A DNA stretch of 64,000 bases from Glaciimonas immobilis (lineage in GTDB: Bacteria; Pseudomonadota; Gammaproteobacteria; Burkholderiales; Burkholderiaceae_D), in contig NZ_JAAOZT010000009.1 in the NCBI RefSeq assembly GCF_011947285.1, positions 124,001 to 188,000 of the forward strand, given 5' to 3'. The notes beneath the pieces are model-generated. The model did no database searches. It had not been told where the DNA came from and saw only the letters and a program-made list of their open reading frames with translations. Made by a program: the position numbers and the translations under genes. The stretch's first letter is position 1. Each line of letters begins with the position of its first letter. Shown here piece by piece: positions 9,387-18,681 of this stretch.

Positions 9387-10640
9387 ATGAAAAATGAACA
9401 CACGGATCCATCGTTGACGGAACCGATCGAAGACGACAGCAAATGGCTTAGTCCACGCGGCTCAAATCAGGTTGGCATGAGCCAGTTTAACGAGCGCGTA
9501 GTTCTGCAGGCGATACGCTTTCACGGCAGCATGCCAAAGGCCGATCTGGCCCGACTTACTAAGCTCAGCACGCAAACGGTATCACTTATCATTAACCGTC
9601 TGCTTGAGGAGGGCCTGGTAATCAAGCTGGCACCACTGCGCGGCAAGGTTGGTCAACCCTCGGTGCCGATCGCTCTTGACCCGGATGGCGCGTTTTCTAT
9701 TGGTATCAAAATTGGTCGCCGCAGTCTGGATGTGTTGCTGGTGGACTTTGTGGGCCACGCGCGCGAGCGGTCTTCGTTGGCGTACGCTTATCCGGATTCG
9801 GAGGTGTTATTTAGCGAAATCGAACAGCATTTGAAGCAGATGGTGAAGCTACTCGGACCCCGGCGTGCACAGCGGCTTAGCGGTATCGGTATTGCTGCTC
9901 CGCTGGCTTTGGGCGGGTGGCAAACCGTACTCGGCATGCCTGCCGATCAGGCCCAAAAGTGGAAGCGCATTGATATCCGCGAGCGTGTGCAAGCCATGAC
10001 CAATCTGCCGGTAGAATTTGCCAAAGACACCGCGGCGGCTTGCGTAGCCGAACTGGTCGCTGGCAGAGGCAGAAGCATCAAAAGTTATCTTTATGTATTT
10101 GTCGATACCTTTATTGGCGGCGGGCTGGTCATCGACAGCCATTTACGCAGCGGGCTACATGGAAATGCGGGCGCGCTTGCATCGATTCCGTTAGGGCTTG
10201 CAAAAAGTGATAGCAAAACAGCACCAGAACAATTGTTAAGCGACGCCTCGTTGTTCAAGCTGGAACAGTTGTTTAGTGCTGCAGGATTGGACGAGGCGGC
10301 GTCTTTCGACGCGCGCGCGTTGCAAGCGCCCTGGGCGACGCACACAAGTGCGTGGCTGGACGATGCCGCCCGGGCGATTGCACTTGCAATCAATAGCGCA
10401 ACTTGCCTGCTGGATTTGGACAAGATTATTATTGACGGCTCTTGCGACCGCACGTTGCTAGAAAAGCTACTGGAAGAAGTAGAGAAAGCGCTAGGTTATT
10501 ACAACTGGGAAGGCGTTACGCGTCCAGAGATACTCACCGGCACGATCGGCTCGGACGCTCGGGCGATCGGCGGCGCGCTGTTACCCCTTTACGCCAACTT
10601 CGCACCTGATCGCGATCTGTTTTTGAAGTTGAGTAACTAA
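9387..10640 (+). CDS. ROK family transcriptional repressor
   Basis: 417 residues. A winged helix-turn-helix (about 33-95, with RFHGSMPKADLARLTKLSTQ and RLLEEGLVIK) is followed by a ROK sugar-kinase-like domain (VEFAKDTAAACVAELVAGRG, then FIGGGLVIDSHLRSGLHGNA). ROK repressors such as NagC, Mlc and XylR release DNA upon sugar binding. The position between the frc import genes and the PfkB kinase makes it the probable local regulator. The usual ROK zinc motif (CxCGxxGC) is not visible after LHGNAGALASI. The start has only a weak ribosome site; M31 is the first internal alternative. Confidence 0.88.
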   Translation: MKNEHTDPSLTEPIEDDSKWLSPRGSNQVGMSQFNERVVLQAIRFHGSMPKADLARLTKLSTQTVSLIINRLLEEGLVIKLAPLRGKVGQPSVPIALDPDGAFSIGIKIGRRSLDVLLVDFVGHARERSSLAYAYPDSEVLFSEIEQHLKQMVKLLGPRRAQRLSGIGIAAPLALGGWQTVLGMPADQAQKWKRIDIRERVQAMTNLPVEFAKDTAAACVAELVAGRGRSIKSYLYVFVDTFIGGGLVIDSHLRSGLHGNAGALASIPLGLAKSDSKTAPEQLLSDASLFKLEQLFSAAGLDEAASFDARALQAPWATHTSAWLDDAARAIALAINSATCLLDLDKIIIDGSCDRTLLEKLLEEVEKALGYYNWEGVTRPEILTGTIGSDARAIGGALLPLYANFAPDRDLFLKLSN

Positions 10641-10707
10641 TGAAATTGCGTAACGAATGAAGTTGCGTAACTAATCGCGATCCTGTTCCCAAGTTGCGCA
10701 ACTAAAC
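10626..10707. repeat. Three tandem 17-bp repeats plus a perfect 12-bp palindrome (AGTT-N4-AACT)
   Basis: 17-bp units begin at 10626, 10643 and 10660 (AAGTTGAGTAACTAATG and variants). A fourth, at 10691-10707, contains the perfect palindrome AGTTGCGCAACT (10692-10703). The first unit encodes the last codons and stop of the ROK gene. The half sites AGTT and AACT match those at 8993-9079, which suggests one DNA-binding protein acts at both places. Confidence 0.65.
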
Positions 10708-10781
10708 ATTAATGCGCGCTTAAAAAAGTTAAAAATAACAAATAAATAATCACCCGCTTGGGCTAGTAAGTGGCCAATTAT

Positions 10782-10842
10782 GTGTTTCCGTTACGGAAAA
10801 CACACCGGCCATACCTTGGTTAGTGCGCACTTCGGTGCGCAT
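10782..10842. promoter_or_regulatory. Palindrome and hairpin upstream of the PfkB kinase
   Basis: GTGTTTCCGT/ACGGAAAACAC (10782-10803) is a near-perfect inverted repeat of operator size. GTGCGCAC-TTCG-GTGCGCAT (10823-10842) is a tight hairpin 54 bp before the kinase start. Either could regulate the kinase or end the preceding transcript. Confidence 0.4.
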
Positions 10843-10895
10843 ATCAGGCGAGCCTGTTCAGCATACCCAACATAATTATAAAAAGTGAAAATATC

Positions 10896-11843
10896 ATGAT
10901 AGCGACAATTGGTGAAGCATTGGTGGATTTGATTGAACAACCGGATGGACGTTTTGCGGCCTGCCTCGGCGGGTCGGTATGTAATTTAACGTTGGGATTG
11001 GCGCGGCAGGGTCTCGCTACAACTTACCTTAATTCACTTTCGGAGGATAAGTTTGGGCAAAAGTTTTATTCTCTTCTTTCCGACAACGGCGTCACGCTGG
11101 GCGCTCACGCCATAAGCGGGCGACCAACTTCGCTTGCCGTAGTCAGCCTGGATGCGCATGGTTCGCCGACGTATGCTTTTCACCGTGAAGCGGTGGCGGA
11201 TCGGGATATCAGCGCGGAATTGCTGATTGCGCGCTTCCCTGACAATCTCGAATTGTTGCACACGGGCGGTCTGGCGCTGGTTCCGGACGATTTGGAAAAA
11301 ATCCTCGTTACCATAGCCGAGGCAAAAAAGCGCGGGGCGATTATCTCCATTGATGCCAATTTGCGACCAATGGCGGTGGCAAATCGCGGCGACTATATCG
11401 AAGGCGTAAAGCGCGCGATTGCACAGGCGCATATCGTTAAAGTCAGTGACGAAGATCTCGATGTTCTGGGTATCGACGCTCCCTCGCTGACAGAACTGGC
11501 CACCATTTTATTCGAAGGGTCATCTTTGCAACTGATCGCTTTTACGCGTGGTGCTAAAGGTGCAGCATTGCTGACGCGTGCGCATCAGCTCGAACTCCCG
11601 ATTCCGGGTACGATCGCAGTGGTTGATACAGTCGGCGCAGGCGATTGTTTCCACGCGGGATTAATCGCGTTTTTGGCGCGCTCCGGCAAACTGGCATCGG
11701 TACATGTATTAGACCAACTTGATCGGACATTCATGCACGATGCATTGCAACATGCAATAGCTGCCGCCAGCCTTAATATCTTGCGGGTGGGATGCAATCC
11801 TGCAACTTGGGAAGAAACCCGGCAGTTTATCGCGGCGTCCTGA
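10896..11843 (+). CDS. PfkB family carbohydrate kinase (probable fructokinase)
   Basis: 315 residues, a ribokinase-fold kinase that phosphorylates an imported sugar with ATP. The first signature region is GGSVCNLTLGLARQG near residue 26, and the second, with the catalytic aspartate, is DTVGAGDCFHAG near residue 247. SIDANLRP near 150 is the substrate/ATP linker typical of fructokinase-like members. The place next to the FrcBCA-type importer and ROK regulator mirrors frc loci that carry their own kinase. The sugar is inferred, not shown. The ribosome site is weak. Confidence 0.85.
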   Translation: MIATIGEALVDLIEQPDGRFAACLGGSVCNLTLGLARQGLATTYLNSLSEDKFGQKFYSLLSDNGVTLGAHAISGRPTSLAVVSLDAHGSPTYAFHREAVADRDISAELLIARFPDNLELLHTGGLALVPDDLEKILVTIAEAKKRGAIISIDANLRPMAVANRGDYIEGVKRAIAQAHIVKVSDEDLDVLGIDAPSLTELATILFEGSSLQLIAFTRGAKGAALLTRAHQLELPIPGTIAVVDTVGAGDCFHAGLIAFLARSGKLASVHVLDQLDRTFMHDALQHAIAAASLNILRVGCNPATWEETRQFIAAS

Positions 11844-12858
11844 AGGGCAGGGTCAGGCGTCATTCAAAAATCTTGATTATTGGCGTCAGCTTACTGAGAA
11901 CCCGTGAAGACCTGCACTAAGCGGGCGGCAATTGGTGATAAAGGCGCGGCGTGACCGGCGTGACCGACGTGATTGAGAACCTGAAGATTTCGAGCACCAC
12001 TCGCATCAAATCAGGTTCTTAGATCAATACTTAAAGAACTTAAGGCTACGCTTCTTACATTCTAAGCAGTAGATGTATAAGCTAAAGCCCATAACGCGCA
12101 TCCAGAATTTTCGAGGAATGCGCCTTGTATTACTGGACAAACATTTCCTGCAACGCGAAGTCATAAATTTTTCCTATATACAAATCCACGAATTAGCAAA
12201 GTACAAGTCATATTGCTCTGACAATTTATTGCGTTTTGTCCTTTTTGCCCGCTTCGGATCGCTGCGGGTGCGGGGAAAGTACCCGACGAAGATCAGATGT
12301 GGGAGGGCGTCAATTTCCTCAGCAAAAGCGCCCGGATCGCTCTGAAGCCTCCACGTAAGGCTTCCGAGATTGCTGATCTCGGTACTCCCGACCAGCCATT
12401 AGCGCTCACCTTTACTGGATGGGCATCTGCGGTGCCCCATCCAGTTGCGCAATCGCGTCCTGGCCGATTTACTTAAAAAAGGCCTATTATTGTTAAAGTC
12501 CGCAAACGTTTTTCGCTTTCACTGTGCACTGACGATGCCTTACGCTGCGATGAAGGAAGTGTTGGATTATTCTAGCGTTGCAATGCGGAACGCGTAGCCT
12601 GTAATCCATGACAGCATGGCACCATATTATGGTTAAATAATATGCGTAGTGGTTAGTGGGTGAAATCTTCTGCCGTCCTGAACGCTAGCGGGTTACTCTT
12701 GTCGTCGCTGTTTATTTACGGACTTAATGGCGTGCCTCACTGCGATAGCCAATGACGTGAATCGATGATTTGGATCTCTGATTTGAATTGAAGATTTGAT
12801 GCGTAGCTCTGACTGACAGCCATCCCTGCAATTTCTCGGTTTCTCTTAAGGATTTCTT
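11844..12858. other. 1-kb stretch without a convincing gene; contains consecutive hairpins
   Basis: No frame here shows family features. Two short frames (12073-12345, 90 codons; 12297-12476, 59 codons) were not accepted. The notable content is the hairpin series at 12344-12445, listed separately. The end (AAGGATTTCTT) is the gabD ribosome site. Confidence 0.5.
12344..12445. other. Three consecutive hairpins, possible structured RNA
   Basis: GAAGCCT-7-AGGCTTC (12344-12364), CCGAGAT-5-ATCTCGG (12364-12382) and a 12-13-bp stem ACTGGATGGGCA...TGCCCCATCCAGT (12414-12445) follow each other within 102 bp. Such spacing is like that of a leader RNA or small RNA, but no known riboswitch core was recognised and no T-run follows the last stem. 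Direction is unknown. Confidence 0.35.
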
Positions 12859-14313
12859 ATGATGCAATTAAAAGACCCCTCTTTATTTCGGCAGCAAGCG
12901 TATATCAACGGAATCTGGTCCGACGCGGATACCGGCGAGACTCTCCCGGTAACCAACCCCGCCACCGGCGAAATACTCGGCACTGTGCCGCTGATGGGCA
13001 CGACCGAAACCCGACGCGCGATTGTCGCCGCTAACGATGCCTGGAAAGCCTGGCGCAGTAAAACCGCCAAAGAGCGCGGTGCAGTTTTGCGCAAATGGAA
13101 TGATTTGATGCTCGCCAATGCCGATGATCTGGCATTGATCATGACCTTGGAGCAGGGTAAACCGCTAGCCGAATCCAGGGGTGAAATCACCTACGCAGCG
13201 TCGTTTATTGAATGGTTTGCCGAAGAAGGCAAGCGGGCTGGGGGCGATACCATTCCATCGACCTCGCCCAATAATCGCATTGTCGTGATCAAAGAGCCGA
13301 TAGGTGTATGCGCTGCGATCACGCCATGGAATTTTCCTGCGGCGATGATTACCCGCAAAGTCGGTCCTGCCCTTGCCGCGGGATGCCCAATGGTACTAAA
13401 ACCGGCCGAATCGACGCCCTTTTCTGCCTTGGCGCTGGCAGTACTGGCAGAGCGTGCTGGCGTTCCGGTGGGCGTCTTCAGCGTCGTCACCGGTGCAGCC
13501 CGCGTCATCGGTGCAGAAATGACCAGCAACCCGATTGTGCGCAAAGTGACGTTCACTGGTTCCACCGGCGTCGGCCGTTTGCTGATGGAGCAATGCGCCC
13601 CGACCATCAAGAAGCTGTCACTTGAATTGGGCGGGAACGCACCGTTTATCGTCTTTGATGATGCCGATCTGGATGCCGCCGTTGAAGGTGCAATGGCCTC
13701 CAAATATCGCAATGCCGGTCAAACCTGCGTTTGTGCAAACCGTCTCTATGTGCAAGCCGGTGTGTATGACGCGTTCGCCGCAAAACTGGTGGCTGCAGTG
13801 GCTAAACTAAAGGTCGGCGACGGCCAGCAAGAGGGCGTTACGCAAGGGCCATTGATTGACCAAAAAGCGGTCGAAAAGGTTGAGCAGCACATTGCCGATG
13901 CATTAAGCAAAGGCGCGCGTATCCTTTCTGGTGGCAAACGCCATGCGTTGGGGCATAGTTTTTTTGAGCCGACGATTTTGGCCGATGTGACGTCCGATAT
14001 GGTGGTGGCACGTGAAGAAACTTTCGGCCCGATGGCACCGTTGTTCCGCTTTACGACCGACGATGAAGTAGTGGCCATGGCTAACGATACCGAATTCGGA
14101 CTAGCCAGCTATTTTTATTCACGTGATATCGGTCGTATCTGGCGCGTGGCAGAAGCGCTGGAGAGCGGTATAGTTGGGATTAACACCGGTTTGATTTCTA
14201 CCGAGGTCGCGCCATTTGGCGGGGTCAAGCAATCCGGTCTGGGACGCGAAGGTTCTAAATACGGGATCGAAGATTATCAGGTAATCAAATATTTGTGCAT
14301 GGGCGGGATTTAA
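12859..14313 (+). CDS. gabD: NADP-dependent succinate-semialdehyde dehydrogenase
   Basis: 484 residues, the usual GabD length. It oxidises succinate semialdehyde to succinate in the GABA shunt and related pathways. The aldehyde-dehydrogenase signature LSLELGGNAPFIVFDDADL contains the general-base glutamate near residue 258; the catalytic cysteine is in NAGQTCVCANR near 291. VKQSGLGREGSKYGIEDY at the C-terminus is the GabD-type ending. The start is the first of two adjacent ATG codons after AAGGATTTCTT. No GABA transaminase gene is adjacent, so it may serve another semialdehyde source. Confidence 0.93.
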   Translation: MMQLKDPSLFRQQAYINGIWSDADTGETLPVTNPATGEILGTVPLMGTTETRRAIVAANDAWKAWRSKTAKERGAVLRKWNDLMLANADDLALIMTLEQGKPLAESRGEITYAASFIEWFAEEGKRAGGDTIPSTSPNNRIVVIKEPIGVCAAITPWNFPAAMITRKVGPALAAGCPMVLKPAESTPFSALALAVLAERAGVPVGVFSVVTGAARVIGAEMTSNPIVRKVTFTGSTGVGRLLMEQCAPTIKKLSLELGGNAPFIVFDDADLDAAVEGAMASKYRNAGQTCVCANRLYVQAGVYDAFAAKLVAAVAKLKVGDGQQEGVTQGPLIDQKAVEKVEQHIADALSKGARILSGGKRHALGHSFFEPTILADVTSDMVVAREETFGPMAPLFRFTTDDEVVAMANDTEFGLASYFYSRDIGRIWRVAEALESGIVGINTGLISTEVAPFGGVKQSGLGREGSKYGIEDYQVIKYLCMGGI

Positions 14314-14418
14314 GTGCCGGTGTCCGGAACCTCTCATCAAAGGCGAGTACGAAAAATTTGACGGTCGTCCATGATTATTTTTTGGAAGATTAAAATAAAT
14401 CCGCTAAATGCCCGCAAA

Positions 14419-14447
14419 CTGAAAGGACTGTGGAGCAGTCTTTTCAG
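14419..14447 (+). terminator. Hairpin, probable terminator after gabD
   Basis: CTGAAAGGACTG-TGGAG-CAGTCTTTTCAG forms a 12-bp stem with one G-T pair. It lies about 105 bp after the gabD stop; no strong T-run follows, so efficiency is uncertain. Confidence 0.5.
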
Positions 14448-14670
14448 CATAAAAAATTCCGGACGCCGCTCCAAAGATTATTTCGTTGCGGCGGTGTACC
14501 CATCTTCCTCGCCTCGGAGGACTTCTTGAATCCCGTACTAGTTCTAGGGTTGTAATGAGTGTTGTAATCGGGATTCGAAATTATTTCGGTGTCTATACAG
14601 CGCCACCCGCTACCGCATTCAGCGCCTTACCTTAACGTACGTACGCTTTTGGTTACCCGTCACTATTTGT
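14448..14670. other. Intergenic between convergent gabD and lysE-type genes
   Basis: No gene seen. The stretch separates convergently transcribed units. Confidence 0.4.
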
Positions 14671-15264
14671 TTAAATGAGGGTGTACAGTCCGAACAGAAC
14701 CAAGGTAATGCCGGAACACCTATTAATGTAATCACGGACAACTTTTCTCTTATAAAGAACAGATGAAAGAGCAGAATACATGACGAGAATAGCTGATGTA
14801 AAAAATACAAACGTCATGGTCATGATAGAAAGTTGAAGCATTCTGTTGCCCCCGTGAGTGAGAAATTGCGGGAAGAATGCCGCTATAAAAATAAATATCT
14901 TGGGATTGGTAATGGAAATAAAAACCGCTTCGGTGAAAAAAGAGAAGTAGCTTTTCTGTGAAGGGGCAACAGACTCTTCATACGTGCTTTTCTCGAGAAA
15001 TATCTTTACGCCGACATATATCAAATACAAGGCGCCACCGATCCGTAATACGTTAAACGCTAAGCTGTTTTTCAAAAATGAAAGACCGATAGACGCGATC
15101 ACGCAAACTACGATTATCGTGAAGATATTTCCAAGAATAGAGGCGGTCGCCACTTTAAACCCACGGGAACCAGAAAGCCGTATAGCATGAACGACACTCG
15201 GCCCCGGGGAGATCGCAGAAAAGAACGCAGATATGCAGAAGAGAAACCAGGCATCAAGTACCAT
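14671..15264 (-). CDS. LysE/RhtB family amino-acid exporter
   Basis: 197 residues with about six hydrophobic segments, the size of RhtB-type exporters. The family signature SAISPGPSVVHAIRLSGSRG lies at residues 16-35, and ITNPKIFIFIAAFFPQFL near 117 is the conserved NPK motif of the second repeat. Such proteins export amino acids or homoserine lactones. It follows the carbamoyltransferase gene on the same strand after 73 bp, but a hairpin lies between them. Its base composition is more AT-rich than the core genes around it, as is that of the carbamoyltransferase, which suggests joint acquisition. Confidence 0.88.
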   Translation of the reverse strand: MVLDAWFLFCISAFFSAISPGPSVVHAIRLSGSRGFKVATASILGNIFTIIVVCVIASIGLSFLKNSLAFNVLRIGGALYLIYVGVKIFLEKSTYEESVAPSQKSYFSFFTEAVFISITNPKIFIFIAAFFPQFLTHGGNRMLQLSIMTMTFVFFTSAILVMYSALSSVLYKRKVVRDYINRCSGITLVLFGLYTLI

Positions 15265-15294
15265 ATGGACCTTAATTGCGCCCTAATAATAGGG

Positions 15295-15330
15295 CAAAAA
15301 CAGGGCAAACCGCTTTAAGTCGGATTGCCC
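15295..15330 (-). terminator. Terminator after the carbamoyltransferase gene
   Basis: Read on the minus strand, GGGCAATCCG...CGGTTTGCCC forms a 9-bp stem with one mismatch and is followed by TGTTTTTG. It would separate the carbamoyltransferase and LysE-type transcripts at least partly. Confidence 0.6.
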
Positions 15331-15337
15331 ATTTTAA

Positions 15338-17014
15338 TTAACTTAACGCTTCCATTTCTTCGCGTAAGTCGACGGTTTCCTTGCTCAACAGGGCGTTGCG
15401 GATTAGGACATTCCCGATGAAGATGGCATCTAGGCCGCTTTCATACAAGCACTCAATGCAATCTTTGATGCTGCTCACAATCGGTTTGCCTTTGGTATTC
15501 AAGGATGTGTTGAGTACCATCGGCACGCCGGAAAGCTTAAAGTATTCCTTAATCAATGAGTAATACGGCTTATTAAAACTTTCCGTCACGGTCTGAACCC
15601 TGGCCGTTCCATCGACGTGGGTAATGGCCGGAACTCTGGCGCGGAATTCCGGACGGACGGTCATCGTGAGTAGCATGAAAGGGGATTCTGTATCCGAGGT
15701 AAACCATGTGCTGGATTGTTCCGCTAAAACAGACGGTGCAAGTGGTCGCCAGCTTTCACGTTGCTTAATGACATTGACTTTGTCGCGGATAGAGGCGCTA
15801 GTCGGCGCGGCTAAAATGGAACGGTTTCCCAACGCCCGAGGACCAAACTCCATAGCACCCTGACACCAACCGATTATTTTTCCATTATTTATTAACTTGG
15901 CTGCTTCCAATTCGGGATTGTTCACCTTTGTAAAAGCGATACTTTCTTGGACCAGATAGGTTTCAACATCTTGAGGTTTGAAAGACGGTCCAAGGTATAC
16001 TTGCTCTTTAACGACCGGGCGAGTACCTACATCTCCTATGTGAAGAATCATAGCTGCGCCGACTGCGGCGCCGGCATCGTTAGCTCCAGGTTGAATATAT
16101 AATTTCTTCACGAAATCGAGTTCTGAAACTTTTCCGTTGGCATTACAGTTAAGCGTTACACCGCCAGCAAAACAGAAGTTCGGATTGCCTGTCCTTTTAT
16201 GGAGATCGTCAGCTAGAAAAACAAATGCCCGCTCAAGTGCCTTCTGTACCGCGTAGGCCAGTTCCTTGGAATTTTCAGAAAAAATTCCTTTATCCGCGAT
16301 ATCCTTCAGAGCGCGCATCGCTTCGCGATCAACAAAATACGAATTCGAATTAAATTTAAGTACGCTGTCGATGATGGAAATTTTCCCAGTCCCATAGGAT
16401 GCCAAGCCCATGGTCTTGCCTTCTTGACCGATATGTGAATAAAGTCCACATAAGCTCGTCACATATGTATAGAGATGACCAAGTGAGTTCTTAACGTCAT
16501 AGTTATAGAGTTTTGTAATTGTCATATCGTCGCCCAAATACAGTGACGTGGATTCATCCTCGCCTCTTCCATCTACGACTAAGATGTTGGATGACTTAAA
16601 TCCGCTCGAGAAAAACGTACCCGCAGCGTGGCAGAGGTGATGGCAAATACTTATAAACTGGCTAAGGCCACTATCACGCATGCTCTGCATGGCGTTCCTG
16701 TACGTTTCAAGGTTTCGTGCATTTTGTATTTGACGTCCTGCATGTGTAATATCATCATGCCTCACTGTATTTTGTTCAAACGGGCGACCATTCATGATGA
16801 ACGAGGAATAATCGAATGTTATTCCGACGCCTTTTATATCCTCAATTTTAGCGCCAACTTCATGAAGGCAATAAGCAATTGCCTCATGTGGAAAATTGGT
16901 TGAATGCCGACATCCGTCGAATCGTTCCTGCTCGACGGCTGCTATTAATACGCCATCACATAAAATTGCAGCAGATGTGTCATGTAAGAGGTTGACGCCG
17001 AGATAAATATTTTT
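15338..17014 (-). CDS. NodU/CmcH-type carbamoyltransferase, start disrupted
   Basis: The open frame covers 558 residues, a full-length member of the family that moves a carbamoyl group from carbamoyl phosphate to a hydroxyl (Nod factor, cephalosporin, other natural products). N-terminal NIYLGVNLLHDTSAAILCDG and EQERFDGCRHSTNFP are present, then HHLCHAAGTFFSSGF, VVDGRGEDES, CFAGGVTLNCNANGK and the C-terminal EFGPRALGNRSILAAP and PMVLNTSLNTKGKPIV. The best ribosome site (GGAG, 6 bases spacing) leads to GTG at 17023, but the third codon of that frame is TAA (17015-17017). No other conventional start precedes ATG 16795, which would remove about 73 conserved residues. So the gene is either newly inactivated or uses an unusual start. 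AT-rich. Confidence 0.8.
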   Translation of the reverse strand, partial: KNIYLGVNLLHDTSAAILCDGVLIAAVEQERFDGCRHSTNFPHEAIAYCLHEVGAKIEDIKGVGITFDYSSFIMNGRPFEQNTVRHDDITHAGRQIQNARNLETYRNAMQSMRDSGLSQFISICHHLCHAAGTFFSSGFKSSNILVVDGRGEDESTSLYLGDDMTITKLYNYDVKNSLGHLYTYVTSLCGLYSHIGQEGKTMGLASYGTGKISIIDSVLKFNSNSYFVDREAMRALKDIADKGIFSENSKELAYAVQKALERAFVFLADDLHKRTGNPNFCFAGGVTLNCNANGKVSELDFVKKLYIQPGANDAGAAVGAAMILHIGDVGTRPVVKEQVYLGPSFKPQDVETYLVQESIAFTKVNNPELEAAKLINNGKIIGWCQGAMEFGPRALGNRSILAAPTSASIRDKVNVIKQRESWRPLAPSVLAEQSSTWFTSDTESPFMLLTMTVRPEFRARVPAITHVDGTARVQTVTESFNKPYYSLIKEYFKLSGVPMVLNTSLNTKGKPIVSSIKDCIECLYESGLDAIFIGNVLIRNALLSKETVDLREEMEALS

Positions 17015-17023
17015 TTAATTCAC

Positions 17024-17508
17024 TGCCTGCTCCAATAATTTTTGTTGTTAGTCCAATATATACCTGATGGTACCGACTAATGTTTGACCCACAATGTAAT
17101 TTGAATAACGATACATGGAAGGGATGAACATCCCATTTTTTGAGTTTATGCGCTCATAGCTTCTGTTGTCTACACATCGGCCAGATCGGTAAAAAATGAG
17201 TCTTTAGTAAATCTGACTAATTGTCATAATGCTTAAGATCGGAAATTTTGGCTTTCATAAAACGGTCAAAAAATACGCTTTAGTGGAATCGACTTATCGG
17301 ACCGCTTTTTTTGTCGGTGGAATTCGCTCTGATTTGTTAATGCTTCCAGCCGGTTATTTCCAAGCTCAGCATAAATTTTTTTGCGTTGTTATAATCGCGT
17401 CTTACACCATTTTTCTGATGTGCCTTCGGCGGTTGCGAGCGCGGTTTCTTGTAGGGTTGCCCACTAAGTTACTCACCGTCGTGACCCCATTTCCAGAGTG
17501 ATCCCCAC
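17024..17508. other. Intergenic, promoter side of carbamoyltransferase and MFS genes
   Basis: 485 bp, AT-rich. It separates divergent genes and should contain both promoters. A 90-codon plus-strand frame (17229-17501) has no recognisable features and was not accepted. Confidence 0.4.
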
Positions 17509-18681
17509 ATGATGTCCTTGCCTTTATTTGCCCTGGCCGTTGCCGCTTTTGGCATCGGTACTACCGAGTTCGTCATTATGGGTTTGTTGCCCAATGTGGC
17601 GCGGGATCTGGGGGTGTCGATTCCGGCCGCCGGGATGCTGGTTACCGGATACGCTCTGGGGGTCACTATCGGCGCTCCCATTGTCGCGATTGTTACCGCT
17701 AACATGCCGCGTCGCACGGCGCTGTTAAGCCTGATGGGACTGTTCATCGTTGGCAATATCTTGTGTGCGCTGTCGCCTAACTACACGGTGTTAATGGTCG
17801 CGCGCGTGGTGACGGCATTTTGTCATGGTGCGTTCTTCGGGATTGGGTCGGTCGTGGCTGCCGGTCTGGTCGCCCCGAACCGGCGCGCACAGGCGATTGC
17901 GTTGATGTTCGCCGGGCTGACACTGGCAAACGTGTTAGGCGTGCCGTTCGGCACCGCACTGGGCCAGTTGCTGGGTTGGCGCTCAACGTTCTGGGCGGTT
18001 ACGGTTATCGGCGTGTTGGCGGTGATCGCGCTGGCAGCGTGGTTGCCTAAACAGATCGTTATGCAAAAAAGCAGTTTGCTGCAAGAGTTTAAGGTGCTTG
18101 CGGATCGGCAGGTGTTAATGGTGCTGGCAATCAGCGCGCTGGCATCTGCGAGTTTATTTTCGGTGTTCACTTACATTACGCCAATTTTGGAAGACGTCAC
18201 CGGATTAACGCCGCATGCGGTAACGTTGGTGTTGCTGATCTTTGGCGTCGGGCTAACCGTCGGTAGCGCGCTTGGTGGCAAATTGGCAGACTGGCGATTG
18301 CTACCGTCGCTGATCGCATTTTTGATTGCGCTGGCGATTGTATTGACGGTGTTTTCGGTCACCATGCACACGCCGGTTGCGGCAGTGGTAACGATTTTCG
18401 TGTGGGGCGTGCTGGCCTTTGCCATCGTACCACCGCTACAGGTATTGGTTGTCGATCGCGCCAGCGAAGCTCCCAATCTGGCAGCAACGCTTAATCAGGG
18501 TGCATTTAATCTCGGCAACGCCACAGGTGCGTGGTTTGGCGGTCTTGCGATTGGTGCGGGTTTTCAGTTAACCGTACTGCCCTATGTCGGCGTGTTGATG
18601 GTGTTGTTGGCGTTGGGCCTGACGCTATGGTCGGCGTCGGTGGGGCGCGCTAGTGGTTTGGCCATGACCGCTAGCGACTAA
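17509..18681 (+). CDS. MFS transporter, DHA1/AraJ-type exporter
   Basis: 390 residues with 12 predicted membrane segments. The drug:H+ antiporter-1 opening FGIGTTEFVIMGLLP (residues 14-28) and the loop ARVVTAFCHGAFFGIGSVVA near 98 are typical of the AraJ/YdhP sugar-efflux and arabinose-export-like group. It probably exports small metabolites or drugs by proton antiport; the substrate is unknown. The start is one of two adjacent ATGs with a weak ribosome site (AGAGTGATCCCCAC). It stands alone upstream of hemE. Confidence 0.87.
   Translation: MMSLPLFALAVAAFGIGTTEFVIMGLLPNVARDLGVSIPAAGMLVTGYALGVTIGAPIVAIVTANMPRRTALLSLMGLFIVGNILCALSPNYTVLMVARVVTAFCHGAFFGIGSVVAAGLVAPNRRAQAIALMFAGLTLANVLGVPFGTALGQLLGWRSTFWAVTVIGVLAVIALAAWLPKQIVMQKSSLLQEFKVLADRQVLMVLAISALASASLFSVFTYITPILEDVTGLTPHAVTLVLLIFGVGLTVGSALGGKLADWRLLPSLIAFLIALAIVLTVFSVTMHTPVAAVVTIFVWGVLAFAIVPPLQVLVVDRASEAPNLAATLNQGAFNLGNATGAWFGGLAIGAGFQLTVLPYVGVLMVLLALGLTLWSASVGRASGLAMTASD

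Noticed and set aside
12073-12476. Two short plus-strand frames of 90 and 59 codons
   Set aside because: Poor ribosome sites, no family features, and they overlap the hairpin series; coding is not supported.
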